Of a stretch of DNA of 64,000 nucleotides, positions 1-12,050 are shown piece by piece. This stretch comes from Paraphoma chrysanthemicola (Eukaryota > Ascomycota > Dothideomycetes > Pleosporales > Phaeosphaeriaceae). Both the position numbers and the translations under genes were made by a program. The first letter of the stretch is position 1; the number at the start of each line of letters is the position of its first letter. The stretch lies in NCBI GenBank assembly GCA_020744225.1, contig JAGMWG010000004.1, positions 1,922,001 through 1,986,000 on the forward strand. The letters run 5' to 3'. Under the pieces are notes generated by a model. The model had not been told where the DNA came from. It was given only the letters and a program-made list of their open reading frames with translations, and searched no databases.

Positions 1-3000
1 CGCTTGGCCCCCTCGAGTGAATAGTGATTCTCGTGATAGCCGCAGCCGGAGATTGAGAATCGACCCACAATGTGCTAGGCGCCACTCGGAGAATTCCTCA
101 ATTAGGCAGTGTTGATGATGGTGCAAATGTGCAATCCAGAGTTGTGGTTAATGGGCGATCGAGATATGGCCGAGCTGATGGTATTGTACAGAATGCTCGA
201 GTGGGCCCCACGACGAATCGGGCAATGTCTGATGAACTGTCAGTTATGCGCCCCAAATGTTGAGTTGCCCAAATGGCGCATGAGGCTTGGGGACATCTAG
301 TCACCTCTAAATGGACAAGTCGAGACGGGTGTCGCTGTTTGTACTCGATGGCCTCCTCTCATTCGACGACTGGGAAGCCGGCTGAGCCAATGGCAGCGCG
401 CAAGGGGTGAGGCGACGCGGGGACTGCTTTGCGACAAGCTAGCAGACGTCAGGCCTGGTTTGTGAAGTGTAATGTGGCTGGGAGGTCGGATTTCGAGGCC
501 GCTGACAGCGCATTGCGACTTCCTCCAGCTCCAGGTGCCAGCGCGCGAGGCAATGCGACGATATTAAAGACGCGACGTCCAGCAGGCGGTGTAGCAAAGA
601 GAGGTCAGTGCAGTTTTGGGCCGAGCAAGCGAACTTGGCCGCACACTCCACGAACTCCAGATTTCCAGCGGATTTGCGCGAGTATGTATCTTCCGGCCGC
701 CGGGGCGTCTTCCGTGTCGCGAGTTGGGTATCGTGGCCGCCTGGGAACGAGCGAAAGGTGTGCGCGCAGCAATTGAGCACAGAAACCGCGACAGCGACAG
801 CAAAGAAGAAAATTGGCAGGGCGGACGACGTCGACACCGTTAGTATTAACCCACGCTGCATCTGCGCCGGCCTCCTGGTATGCAGGTGCAGCAGCTCCTG
901 CGTCAATCTGCAGAGAGGCGAGCGCTGTTGGATGTTGACGTGTCAACCCTCCGCTAAACCGCTCCCGCTCTGCTGCATCATCTTTATCCCGTTAATAGTT
1001 CGGATGAGGCGTTGCCAGCTGGCATTCGAGGCTAGAGCTGCCATCTCATCTTTACCTCGATCGAGGACCTTCTATGCGATATTGCGGTTTGTCGAGGCTT
1101 GCCAACACGCGCTGCATCTGCAGCCCTGCGCCTCAGCGAGCTGGTCTCAGATCAATATCATCAGCTGCCAGCGCATCAATCCACGGCTGATGGCCACAGC
1201 ATTCCATCATCTCCTCGTCTCCGCAATGCGAACTCCGGCAGCCCTACGAGTGGCACCCGAATCAGCCACGAGCGACCAGCACGCGCTAGGTCGCTGTCAT
1301 GGTTCGGAGCCACGACATGAAAATCCCACGGTGGAGACCAGCAGTATGCACACCTTGACAAGGTAATGCCATTGGGACATCTCGTCCCAGCCGCATCCTT
1401 TCTGCGCTCAATGACGCTGTGCAGTGGAGCATACTGCACCTCCCAGCCCTCCACAGCTGGGCATGAGGCAAACGCTCCTCCCCACCTAAACATGGCATCG
1501 TTTCGACCAAACAGGATTAAGGGCGACTCCTACTGACAATTGTCAGCTACCGTTTCGTCATCCGAGCTCCCATGCGGGACTTGCGGCGAGTTTGCATCAA
1601 GCTGGTCCACTCGAATTGGCGGTGTGAGTGTGCTCTGATTGGCCGACATTTGTTAAAATGCTAGGCCAGCGCATTTTAGCGGCCCTCGACAAACATCAAC
1701 TACACACCACCAGCCTCCTGGAAAGCCTGCTAGGTACTGCACTGCTGCACGATTGTGGAGCCGGCCTTATTGCGATCTGAACGATGCTGGAACGTCCGGA
1801 ATGCGTTGTCAATCAACCAGCCTTCCCATGCGATGCGCTCGGAATATTTCGTCTGCCCTTAGGCGAGCGGTGAGATGATGACACTCTGCCGACCGTTGAA
1901 GTACCGTTAGACCTTTTGACGTTGAGGAGGCTCGACTTGGCGCAATCGTCAATGAGTACATTAAGTTCTTGGGCCTGTCTTGCAGATGGTTCTGAAAGCT
2001 TCGGGATTGCTATAACGCCAGGATGAGAAAGTTGAGTAGCAAAGTGAAGCTTGTGTGAATATGTCGAATATGCAATCCGCCGACGGAATGCGGCTTCCGG
2101 AGCACAAATCGGGAAGGGACCAGACTACCACAACAGGATATCACAAGTAGACACAACAAACTTGCCATCCACGACTTCCAATGAGCTGCAAGCAAATCAT
2201 ACGGTCGCAATGGCTAAGTTTGAGAATGTTCTTCTCGACAGCCTTGGCTCATACTCCAGTCCCAAAGCACACTACCGTGCCGCCCTATTTAGGGAAAACT
2301 TCAATTATCGTACCACTAGTTCGCAACAAAGACTCGGAAAGCTTCCAGAAGCTTATGCGAGATTTGGTAACGCTAAACACCAGATAGAGGTATAGTTTGC
2401 GGCGGAACGGCGAGTTTTTGTTTCGAAGACGTGACCCACAGGACTCCATATTGCAAGTGATGCGACTGCATATGGATCGAAGTTGCTCCCGTCGACATCA
2501 AACAGCTCAATCGTGTACGAGCCTGTGCATGGTAGTGCGTCAAGGAACATCAGGTATCAGTATAAAGCTCAGCATGAGATACAAGACCAAAGTGAAAAGT
2601 CACCGCATATCATCTGCATCATCTGGCGTACTCATTACCACTTCCACAGTCTTTACCGCACAACCTGGGCATCATCTAACACGCTCCTTGAAGCCAGTGA
2701 GACCATCATCACATGTCCGAAGTCACCAACGCATGCAATTGGCGTGTAGCTGATGTGCAACCTAGTCACAATCACTGTCAATACACGACGCCTCGGATTC
2801 GATCTGCATCTACATATGCAATAGACCTTGCAAGGACACACGACCATACATTATCAAACCCTGCATCGATAGTTGCGCCCCAGTCCAAAACCCATGTGCT
2901 TCTACCACGCCTACTCGCATAAATGCGGACATACCGAAATGGTTCTTCAACAACTTTGCTCGAAGGGCCAAATGAAGCAGCAAAAGTGCGCAAAAGGACA

Positions 3001-4328
3001 AGATGGAACCATATTGGCGACTGTCAAGGTCGAAAGTGCCTGCGGCATCTGTCCCACTAGAGTAAGGATAATCACCTGGCGCGTTCTCATTGTTCTATAC
3101 TTGACTAACGATATGGATAGTAATTAGTAACACAGTCGTTACAACGTGTCGAGCAACATCCATAAAATTTCATTTCCCGGCTTGCAAGATCGTATAGAAT
3201 TGTTTAGAACGCAACGATAGACTTGTTTTCAGCCGAATACTTCATATATTTGTTCAGTGTCATCACACGATCAAATCGTTGGTTCTTGGATGTTCAACGT
3301 AGGCATGAAGTCAGCGTTTGTACCAGCTCCTGACTCGATTGCGGCAGCGGGACCGGACGGCTCGTTACGCAAACTGTCCAGGGATGTTCCTTTGACGGTT
3401 GTGACCTGGCGCAGGAACCCTTCCGTAGACGGCTACATCTCCACGTCACGAGCAGCGCATCCTAAGTGAGCTTCCCAGCTGATGAAAATGTCACATGACA
3501 AGAATCGCAACCGTGAGATCGGAGTCCATACTGAAGTTGTTCAGGACGTTCGAGAATTGTCCATGGATAATCCTCGGCATTTAATCAAAAAGGGAAGTCG
3601 CTTCCATTTTGTGTCACATGCTCGCGTTCGCATTCCCCGCAGCTTGGTCCAGATCGTTCGCTTGCGTCTAACCGAGGGAGTGGATCGACTTCGCTTCGTC
3701 ACGACACCATCTCATGACCATTTCCCGCCATAACAGCGCAGATGATGCTACGCCGCATGCTACACAGCAGCCATTAAGAACCACTCAGCAAAGATGCTAC
3801 ATATTCTCTTGATCACCGACGTAGCGTTTTGCAAGCATGGGAAAGCAGTGGCGAAAAATCTCAGCGTCGTGACAAACTTCTCCGAAGCCACAATCTCGTC
3901 CCGTAATTCTAAGCGAGGCGGTTGAGACAAGCCTTTCCCCAGAATAAGATCTTGTGACATGTTGATTGGCTATTTGACGCCGGAACAGCACTTTCCGGTT
4001 GTCTCCCTTTCGGCTCGATGACTGACAATCGACTAGCCTTGCAGCCGTATTCTGTACGGTGAAGGCGAAAGAGAGGATGGGAAAGATTTCGCGTGCGTAC
4101 AAACAGGAGGCGTGCCCCGATGGGTGCAATTTTGAAGGTTTGCAACCTCATGCCGACATTTTCGCAAACGCTGGAGACTGGCAATACACCCAGTCACTCT
4201 CCTGGGCAGAGAAAATAACCCTAGCAGCACAGCCGTTGGTTCACGCCTGCAGACGCAAGTCATCCACGTTACGCATTGCGGCCCGCAGCGGCGAAATCCG
4301 TGGGTATTCCCGCTGATCTTGAGCAACA
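1..4328. other. Long left-edge region without a supportable gene
   Basis: This stretch of over 4 kb contains only short overlapping reading frames on both strands. None has a convincing start context, domain motif or intron chain. A frame open from the left edge on the plus strand stops near 110 and could be the last codons of a gene outside the window, but nothing supports that beyond openness. The segment from about 2000 to 3250 looks more AT-rich than its flanks. I see no transposase, terminal repeat, tRNA B-box or rRNA-like sequence. Confidence 0.5.
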
Positions 4329-6190
4329 ATGCAAGACTCTGGCGCGAACCCTACTACGATCCCTGGCGCCCCAGGTCCGGACAAGCGACACGATTCCGAG
4401 GCTGATGAGGAAAAGAGGGACGACACATCAGCAAAGCATGTCGAAGCCAACACGGGAAGTGGCGAGAAACACCTAGAAGCTGATGCGAAGTCAACAAGCA
4501 GTCATGACAAGACAGCAGTGGTACATGAAGTAGCTGAAGACGGACGAGCATCGACATCCGATGAGAAAGCCGGCGACAAGCCAGCAGAAGATGACGACGA
4601 CGACGAGTCAAAGTACCTCAGTGGCTTCAAGCTCGCAATCCTGTCACTTGGCCTCTGCCTCACCACATTTGTCATTGCACTCGACAACACAATTATTGCT
4701 ACCGCCATCCCAAAGATCACGTCCGTATTCAACAGTCTGGAAGATGTCGGGTGGTATGGCTCATCCTACCTGCTCACAACGACTTCGCTACAACCCTCTT
4801 TCGGCAAAGTGTACACCTACTTTGATGTTAAATACACCTACCTGTCCGCCCTCGTCATCTTCGAAGTCGGCTCGATAATATGCGCCGCAGCAACCAGCTC
4901 GCCCATGTTCATCGTCGGTCGCGCTATTGCTGGAGCCGGAGCCGCGGCACTGTACTCAGGAGGCATGACCATCATTGGCTTCTCAGTTCCTTTGCGTAAA
5001 AGAGCTATCTACATTGCGGCACTTTCATCCATGTTCGGCATCGCATCAGTCGTTGGCCCTATTCTCGGCGGCGCATTTACAGATCGGCTGAGTTGGCGCT
5101 GGTGCTTCTGGATCAACCTCCCATTCGGCGCCGTGTCTCTCGCCGTTGTGTTCTTCTTCTTTACAAATCCAGAGCGACAGTACAGCCACCTGCCCGTCAA
5201 AGAGCGCTTGAAGAACATCGACATGGCTGGCGCGGTGTTCCTCATCTGCGCAATTGTGTCGTTACTACTAGCGCTGCAATGGGGCGGATTCACGTACGAG
5301 TGGAGCAATTCCAAAGTCTGGGGCACGTTGCTGGGCTTCTTCCTCATGATTGCAGTCTTCATCTTCATCCAGATCAAACAAGGCGATCGCGCCACGATCC
5401 CAGTGCGCGTCTTCAAGCAGCAGACCGTACTTGTCAGCTGCGTCTTCTCTGCCTTGCTCTCCATGGCACTGTACACGTAAGTCTCCTTCCTGATTCCTCG
5501 CCTCTCTCCACTGACCCACTCACCAGCCACATTTTTTACCTCCCTTTCTATTTCCAGGCCATCAAAGGTACTACGGCAGAAGAATCCGGCATCCGCACCA
5601 TCGCCTACCTCGTGAGCATCACACTCTCCTCTATCGTCATCGGCGGCTCCATCACCGTCGTCGGCTGGTATGCGCCTTTTATGTGGTTCGGATCCGCCGT
5701 CTTCGCCATCGGCGCGGGCATGCTGTACACGCTCAAAGTCGGCAGTCCTGCGGGGCAATGGATCGGGTACCAGATCCTCGCGGGTGTGGGCGCAGGCGCA
5801 GGCGTGCAGATTCCGTTCGTCGCAGTGCAGGTTGTGACGAGCCAAAAAGATATGCCCGTAGCGAACGCATGCGTCATGTTTTTTAACAGTCTCGGTGGCG
5901 CGCTGTCGATTAGCATTGCGCAGAATATCTTCGTGAATACGCTTGGTAAAGAGATTCCGAAGTACGCTCCTGGGTATGATGCGCGGATCATTGCGAATGC
6001 TGGTGCGACGAATTTGAGAGCAGTCGTGCCGGCGGAGCTCTTGCCGGGGGTGCTGGAGGGATACAATCGGAGTATTGTGACGGCGTTCATACTGGCGATT
6101 GCGACGAGTGCGATTGCTTTCTTTGTGAGTCTGGGCATGGAGCAGAAGAGTGTCAAGGGGAAGAAGATCGAATTGGGAGGGGCCGCATAG
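4329..6190 (+). CDS. MFS transporter, DHA2-like (14-TM drug/toxin efflux type)
   Basis: Two exons, 4329-5476 and 5527-6190, are joined over a 50-bp GTAAGT...CAG intron and give about 603 residues. The first ~95 residues are hydrophilic and acidic (a run of Asp near 88-92), as in fungal drug:H+ antiporter N-termini. The first membrane helix carries LDNTIIATAIPKI (~118-130), the DHA2 signature. Motif C, of the GxxxGPxxGG kind, is at ~237-248, followed by WRWCFWINLPFG (~256-267), which is typical of 14-TM fungal efflux pumps. It would act at the plasma membrane, exporting a small molecule by proton antiport. The substrate cannot be read from sequence. There is no secondary-metabolite core gene beside it, so a general detoxification role is as likely as a cluster role. 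The splice keeps the frame (LYT then HIFYLPFYFQ). Confidence 0.93.
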
Positions 6191-6447
6191 AAGTCACGAT
6201 ATCCCTTCGGGAATAGACTTGTCGGTAATAACCGTCTTTTATTGAATTCCATGAAGTGTTCATCTATGCGGTGTTCCCGCAATGGTATGTTCCAGTGACA
6301 TGAAACAGCCAACATCATCTCCTGTCATGTCGAACAAGCCAATATGCATCGGAACGATGCGTAGCTGGTACGTCAACTATTCGAAGATACACAGAGAGCA
6401 CACAACCTTCTGCTCAGTCCGTTGTCAAGGATGCAGCTTCTCAGAGC

Positions 6448-8475
6448 TTACAAGAACCTCTTTTCGGCCGCGGCCTTCTGGAGCCTGGCAACAAGATGCT
6501 TCCTCAAGTCCTTCCTCTCCTCCTTGTTGAGGGTATTCAGCAGCTCTGGAGTGATCTCGTCGTCACTGTCACGGCCACCACCCTCCTTGATCTCCTCCTT
6601 TTCGTCAGCACGGCGTTTGACTTCGGCACAGACGCGCTCCATGTACGCCATCTTCCAGCCGAGCAACTCGCCCTGACCCTGAGTACTACCGTCGCCAGTA
6701 GCATTGCCGTTGGTGAATGAGGCGGACTGATCGCCTGGTAAGTTGTGCTCACCAGTGCGCATAGCTTTCATACCCTGCGGCATGAACTACAGCGAAAGTC
6801 AGTATTCTTCTCATTGTCAAATAAGGATTGGTGAGCTTACCATGTTGCGGCGCTCCTCCTGCCTCTTGCCAAGATTGGTAGCATCTTCATACGCCTTGGT
6901 GAACTTCTGCCAGATGTCAAAGTCCTTCTGCGTTCCAGTTTGCTGGTACTGCTGAGCAGCTACGAAGGACAAGCGACCCAATTCAGCAATCTTCTTGGCC
7001 TCGGTCTTGATCCACTTAGCACGGATCTCCGCCTGAGCGTCGAGACGAGCGCGGGTTGCCGGATCATGGAAGAGATGACCCTGGACTGCCGGAAGAGGTG
7101 GAGGCGGAATAGGCAAGTCAACTCGGTCATTGGCCTGTGTGAAGGTCTCAAAGGTGGATGTCATGGGAGTGGTCGACTCAGTGGACCGGAAATCAGGATT
7201 TTGCGGGCTTGGAGTCTCAGCATGGGGTGAATAGGGACCAAACTCCTGGGCCGGAGTGCGCGCATACTGCTCACGGGTAACCCATTCTCCCGTAGGCTGA
7301 GCAAGAGACGACTGCCGAACATTAGTGTTTGCCTTTGCAGCCGGAATGGGCATCCGCAGGACCTTCGACATGGAAGGCGATGGCGTAGGCGAGTCGTCGA
7401 ACGTGTTGGCAACCTCACGGAAGGGATCCGAGATCTTGCGGGCGCGGCCATATACGGAGATGCTAGGATCGAACCACTTGCTGTCCGGATCACTCGTCAG
7501 ACGGACAGGGATATCGAGGCCGATCAGCTGTATACCGTCGGAGTCGCTGTCGGACTCGTCATTCTTCTGGTCGCCTTTCTTCTCGGCTCTCAGCATGTGG
7601 CGAGGTTTGGCAATCGGCGCAGAGGCAGGCTGTGGGGAGACTAATCCAGAGATGTCAGAACTCAAGTCGTTAACATAGTGCCTCGGTCCAAGAGGTGAAG
7701 GAATAGCAGGAACTGAAGAGACTCGACTGGAGGTGCGACGATGATGCGCGAATCCACCGGGAACGTAGATATCTTTGCGGGGCATTCCCTTCTCGACAGA
7801 CAATGACGGATGCCCAAGACCGGGGAGCCAACTCTTGTTTGGGGTCTTACTGCCAGGTTGACCGGTGCTCTTCTCGGTGAAGTGAAAGAGACCGTCGCCG
7901 TTATTCATAGACTGATCACCAACAGGCTTAGCGAGGCCGCAATTCAGAAGCGAAGACCTGCAGTCGTTAGAACTTGAGTAGGTGTAGAGCGCCATGAGCT
8001 CTTCGACCGTGTACCTCCGCGGCAATGGGCGAGGCGCATGTATGCCGTCTGGTGTCGGAGCTGTAGACTGGCCGGGGACAGCATTAGCGTCGTTCGTGTT
8101 GCTGAAAGAGCTCGTGGATACAGTTTGAGCAAGGTGGTCCATCTGCCCAGGCATGGCGGTAGCGCCTGAATCTGAGGAGGTCGGTCGTGGGCCCTGGATG
8201 GCAGCACTGCCTATGGGGAAGCTGGCACTGTTGCTACCATATCCGTTGATGTTACTGCTCCACCGGGATCCGGGACTCAAGAAACCGCTGGCGGGTGGAG
8301 ACCATATCTGTGCGTTTGGGCTGTTGCGATAACTCTGGAAATGGGGCGACTGCTGCAGCGACTGGTATTGATCGGAGTAGACGGGCTGATTCTCCTGCTG
8401 GGGGCTTTGCTGAGAATCTTGATGCAACAGCGGCATCGAAGCAGACTTGCCAAACGTCGACTTGCGATTCTCCAT
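6448..8475 (-). CDS. Hypothetical low-complexity protein, probably conserved in related fungi
   Basis: Exon 1 is 8475-6841 and exon 2 is 6786-6448, split by a 54-bp GTAAGC...GTAG intron that joins RRNM to FMPQGMKAM; the product is about 657 residues. The N-terminal half is Ser/Pro/Gln/Asn-rich and probably disordered. A central segment around KWFDPSISVYGRARK and a helical, charged C-terminal half (RAKWIKTEAKKIAELGRL, then KEERKDLRKHLVARLQK) look conserved and structured. I do not recognise a named domain. The ATG at 8475 is the first in frame. No signal peptide or membrane helix is seen, so a nuclear or cytoplasmic protein is plausible. The real intron and the long frame make a genuine gene very likely; the function is unknown. 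Confidence 0.8.
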
Positions 8476-9587
8476 GGCGACACCCGTGCGTGTGGTTGAG
8501 TGTTATAATGGTGGAAAGGGAAGCAAAAACAGGGCGAGGGGTTGCGACGAAGAGGAGTGAGGGTGAGGAGAGCGCGAAGAAAATTTTGAGTACGTGGTGA
8601 CGCGCTATTTGCAAAACATGGCGTTGCTGTGCGCGACGAGACCTAATCTCCCACAATCGTCGAGGTGAAGGAGAGAAAAGTCACGTGGGCCCCCAGAACG
8701 AACCACTAATGCCCGTACCGTGGCGACCATCTCGCGCTATGATGAACCGAGCCTTCTGTATTAATGGTAGAGGGGTGATAAACTGGCAATGAGCAGCTTT
8801 CGACTTGGTAGCGAGGAAGCGCGTGTGATATCACGCTGAAAAAGCACGAGAACAAGTGGGGAGCTTCCAGGCTGCAGGAAGTCACGCTGAATTCTCATCA
8901 TAGGCAAGAGCGATGAACCAACTTGTCGTTTTACAAGATGCTGGGCCACTCCTGCCTTCGGGGTGGAGATTATAACAGCAGTGTAGCACCTGCCTTGTCA
9001 GTGACCAGATTGCAACGCCCGCTAGGATCCTGCTTCCTACTGAGACGCCCGGTGACTGTATAAGATGTATCATACGAAATCTAATACATCGTCATTCGAA
9101 AAGATTTCGTTCATGTACATGCCGGATCAGGATTGATGCAGAGTTCAGTCGGACGCAGCCGACTTTGCTGATCCATGGACGCACATGTGAGTTATGTTCT
9201 CCCCGAACCGCAATGCCTATAGTGCTGAGAAGGCATGGCTAACAGTCAACATCATTCAACACTCTATAAACCATTCTCGATTTCGTGCTTTGTTTGAAGT
9301 TTCAGGGTCTGTGGTAATCCCCTCCTGTACCTGCATGTCTAATCCACAGTTTCTCATGCTGCGTTTTTCCTCATACCTCAACCATGGTTGGAGGCATGGT
9401 GCTAAAATAGCATACCACTTTTCTACCAACCGCGGAAAATAATTTCCAAACTCAAGATATAAAATGAAAGTCACAGCCTTGAGATGCTCGAGATCTCCAT
9501 CCACTTCAATCCACACTACCTTCTACTTCAGATCTCCTTCGACGCAAACATCATCCACCAACCACTACCATAATCATCACACCAAAC
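8476..9587. other. Divergent intergenic region
   Basis: About 1.1 kb lies between two divergently transcribed genes. It holds a TATA-like element near 9458 and a pyrimidine/CA-rich leader just before the ATG at 9588. No other gene is supported. Confidence 0.5.
9458..9464 (+). promoter_or_regulatory. Putative TATA box
   Basis: TATAAAA lies about 124 bp upstream of the ATG at 9588 and is followed by a C/A-rich leader ending CACCAAACATGG, a favourable fungal start context. The assignment rests on position and sequence only. Confidence 0.35.
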
Positions 9588-10445
9588 ATGGCCAACACAA
9601 ACCGCTACACATTCACAAACCCCCCTCCATTCTTCTATGTACCACCTAGTCCCCATCAATCATCCCCTCAATCGCCCCCTCAATCACCTATACTCTACAC
9701 CACGCAACCATCCTTCCCAATCACGTCTTACCATTCTCCCTCATCCTCATCCTCATCCTCATTCGCCCCACCACAACGCCTCGTAAGCCGCACGCGTCCG
9801 CAGCGCCACCAGCGCCACAACAACGTACAACCCCACTCCCGACCACGCCCTCACCCACGCCCACAATCACGCTCAACAATCCGTCGCGCACCGCGCGCTG
9901 CACGGAGCCTCGACTTCCCGCGCAGCAACATGCTGTTAGCACAACTCAGGAGGAATCAAAACGTTGTGCGGAATGACGTTCATTTTCATGAACCGGTGGT
10001 TGTGACGGTTGAAGAGCAGATGGGGAGGTTGCGGATCGATGTGGCAGTTGAAGAAGAACGACAACGACAACGACAACAACGACTGCATGGAGGAATTCGG
10101 AGGGCGGAGATGCAGGGCATTGAAGAGGGGATTCAAAGTCTCGCTATCGAAGCACGGGAAAGTGGACAAGATGACGGGGAAAGGCGTGAGGAGGAAGCAG
10201 GTATGAACAGTCTTTTGTATGGAATAGGAAGTCTAGAGATGGAAGAGAGGCTGGAGGTAAGATGGAACGATGACGGATATGAAGAGATGGGATTCAGTGA
10301 TACGGAAAGCCTGGAGGAAGAAGAAATTGACAGCTTTGAGGCGCTGTATGTGCCTCCTGATGAGATACCAGAGAGGGGATATTCAGCTCGTGAGTTGGAG
10401 ATGGACGAGCACCTTCGCCCATTTATCACGGTTTGGCAGTCCTGA
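9588..10445 (+). CDS. Hypothetical Pro/Ser/Arg-rich protein
   Basis: A single exon encodes 285 residues, with the start ATG in a good context (CAAACATGG). The N-terminal ~85 residues are Pro/Ser/His-rich, with a poly-Ser run coded by a TCC/TCA microsatellite near 9738-9763. An Arg-rich patch follows (~65-110). The C-terminal half is acidic and rich in Glu, Gln and Arg, including a QRQRQQR stretch coded by a CGACAA-type repeat near 10046-10080. No domain is recognised; the N-terminal half is probably disordered. The acidic tail and basic middle would suit a nucleic-acid- or chromatin-associated protein, but that is only a guess. Low complexity makes chance openness possible, though the 5' leader and frame length favour a real gene. 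Confidence 0.6.
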   Translation: MANTNRYTFTNPPPFFYVPPSPHQSSPQSPPQSPILYTTQPSFPITSYHSPSSSSSSSFAPPQRLVSRTRPQRHQRHNNVQPHSRPRPHPRPQSRSTIRRAPRAARSLDFPRSNMLLAQLRRNQNVVRNDVHFHEPVVVTVEEQMGRLRIDVAVEEERQRQRQQRLHGGIRRAEMQGIEEGIQSLAIEARESGQDDGERREEEAGMNSLLYGIGSLEMEERLEVRWNDDGYEEMGFSDTESLEEEEIDSFEALYVPPDEIPERGYSARELEMDEHLRPFITVWQS

Positions 10446-12050
10446 AATGGCGGGAACATCTGCTGCTCTACGACCTAGTGCAAAGGAAACTACTACAAGA
10501 CTTGTGACAATCTTATGACAAATATTTGTGCGACCACATCATACACACACTCCACTCCACACGTGACCCCGTCCTTTCCTATTGCACACATTCGCATCGT
10601 ACATCCAGAAGCACTCACCACGCCCATCTCCGCCTCAACCGCTCTCCCCTCCCCTCCCATCTATCGTATTCGGTTCCTTCGGAACTGTCACATCCCAATC
10701 CATCATCTCGTCCTCTCGCACCGATACCACTGCATATGTAGTCCCACCAAACCCACGGCCGGTGTGGCTCAACCCCAAACAGAACGGACGCCGAACCCCT
10801 CGGTTCATCTCCGAGAGCGCATGTTGTGTAAAAGGCTAGGTGACGTGGTGCAGTGACACGAGCACGGCAGGGTTGGGTGATCGACGGTGGCGGGTTCCGG
10901 GGGAGTGGAAATTCTCCGAGTGGGTATGGTGTTGGGGTGGGTGCATGCGGTGGCGTTGACGGTGTTTGACCATGAGGGAAGCGGAACGACATACCGTGAG
11001 CGGTGCTGTAAGGGAGTGGATGCGTAGTGGTGAAGTGCAGGCAGTGCCAATATGCAGGCGTGATTCGCTGGCGACCACGCAATTGTGATTTGATCCCGCA
11101 AGATGCCAAAGTGAACGCGAGGCTGGAAAGGTGCGATCATCGGACCGGTAGCACTTGAGTGGCGGTGAACGTTTCGAATTCTGCTTCGTCAGACGACGTA
11201 AGTTGTGATCGATGAACACAATTGGGGGTGCCAAACCGGCAGCTAATCAAACTTCTTGGTCGGAAAGGGGGTTGTTGTTTGATTAGCCATCCTTCAAGAA
11301 GAGCCTGCTGTGCGACGACTGACGGCATTGTGCAACAACACCAGTAGCGCGAGACATGCGACGAGGTGCAGCCTGAAACCTAGGACGAAGAACGTCCGTG
11401 AGGCCGCGGCACAGTGTTGCGTGCAGGTAGAGAGCAATGGCCAAGTGGGTTACGAGGAATGGCTGTCCGGATTCGATTTAGATGACCCTGTCTCTCACAG
11501 TTGGGTGGTCAGCTCGTCCACCCCGGCTTATAACAGGATATGGATTGTCCCGCACGACCGAGAAGCTCTTTGACACATGTAAAGAATAGAATTAGAGTTG
11601 TCGCCCTCAAGCGGAGCGTGAATCGCAAGACACAACGTAAATCGGACTGGGTATATGATGTGTGCCTGCCTGCTCAAAATGCTGTCTAAACTGCTCGCTT
11701 CGCAAGCTACATGCAGGGGATGAGAAACATGATAAATGAGGAACTGTACAGTTGCGAAGCTCCAGGGGTAGTTGGGTGGTGAAGGACGTGAGTGATAGAC
11801 GGCTGAATCATGCAAGCCAAAACAAGGTCGGGGGTCAATGATGAGAAAGGATTTCGCGTCCAAGACTCTCTCCGCTATGGTGAATTTTTCCGATGAGAAG
11901 CACTGCTAGCTGCTCTTGTGGTCGCTGTATCGTCAAACAGATTGAGTTCCAGCGCCTAGTTCGTCTGTCGCCTTGTGGTAGTTCCCGCATCGAGCGTTGC
12001 ACGAGGTCGACTTGGTCGAATATTGACATGTCGTGATCGAAACTGCCAGA
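10446..12050. other. Convergent intergenic region
   Basis: About 1.6 kb separates the 3' ends of the gene ending at 10445 and the Zn2Cys6 regulator. Short frames on both strands (for example 10582-10839 on plus) are Pro/Ser/His-rich and overlap each other. None has introns, domain motifs or a clear start, and no gene is supported. Confidence 0.45.

Noticed and set aside
2..112. Frame open from the left edge on the plus strand
   Set aside because: It could be a C-terminal gene fragment, but about 36 codons of Arg/Ser-rich sequence give no support.
608..1366. 252-codon plus-strand open frame
   Set aside because: It begins at a non-ATG codon, overlaps several other open frames, has unusual Cys/Arg content and no motif.
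10582..11109. Overlapping Pro/His-rich frames on both strands
   Set aside because: Composition reflects C-rich DNA; no start context, intron or domain.
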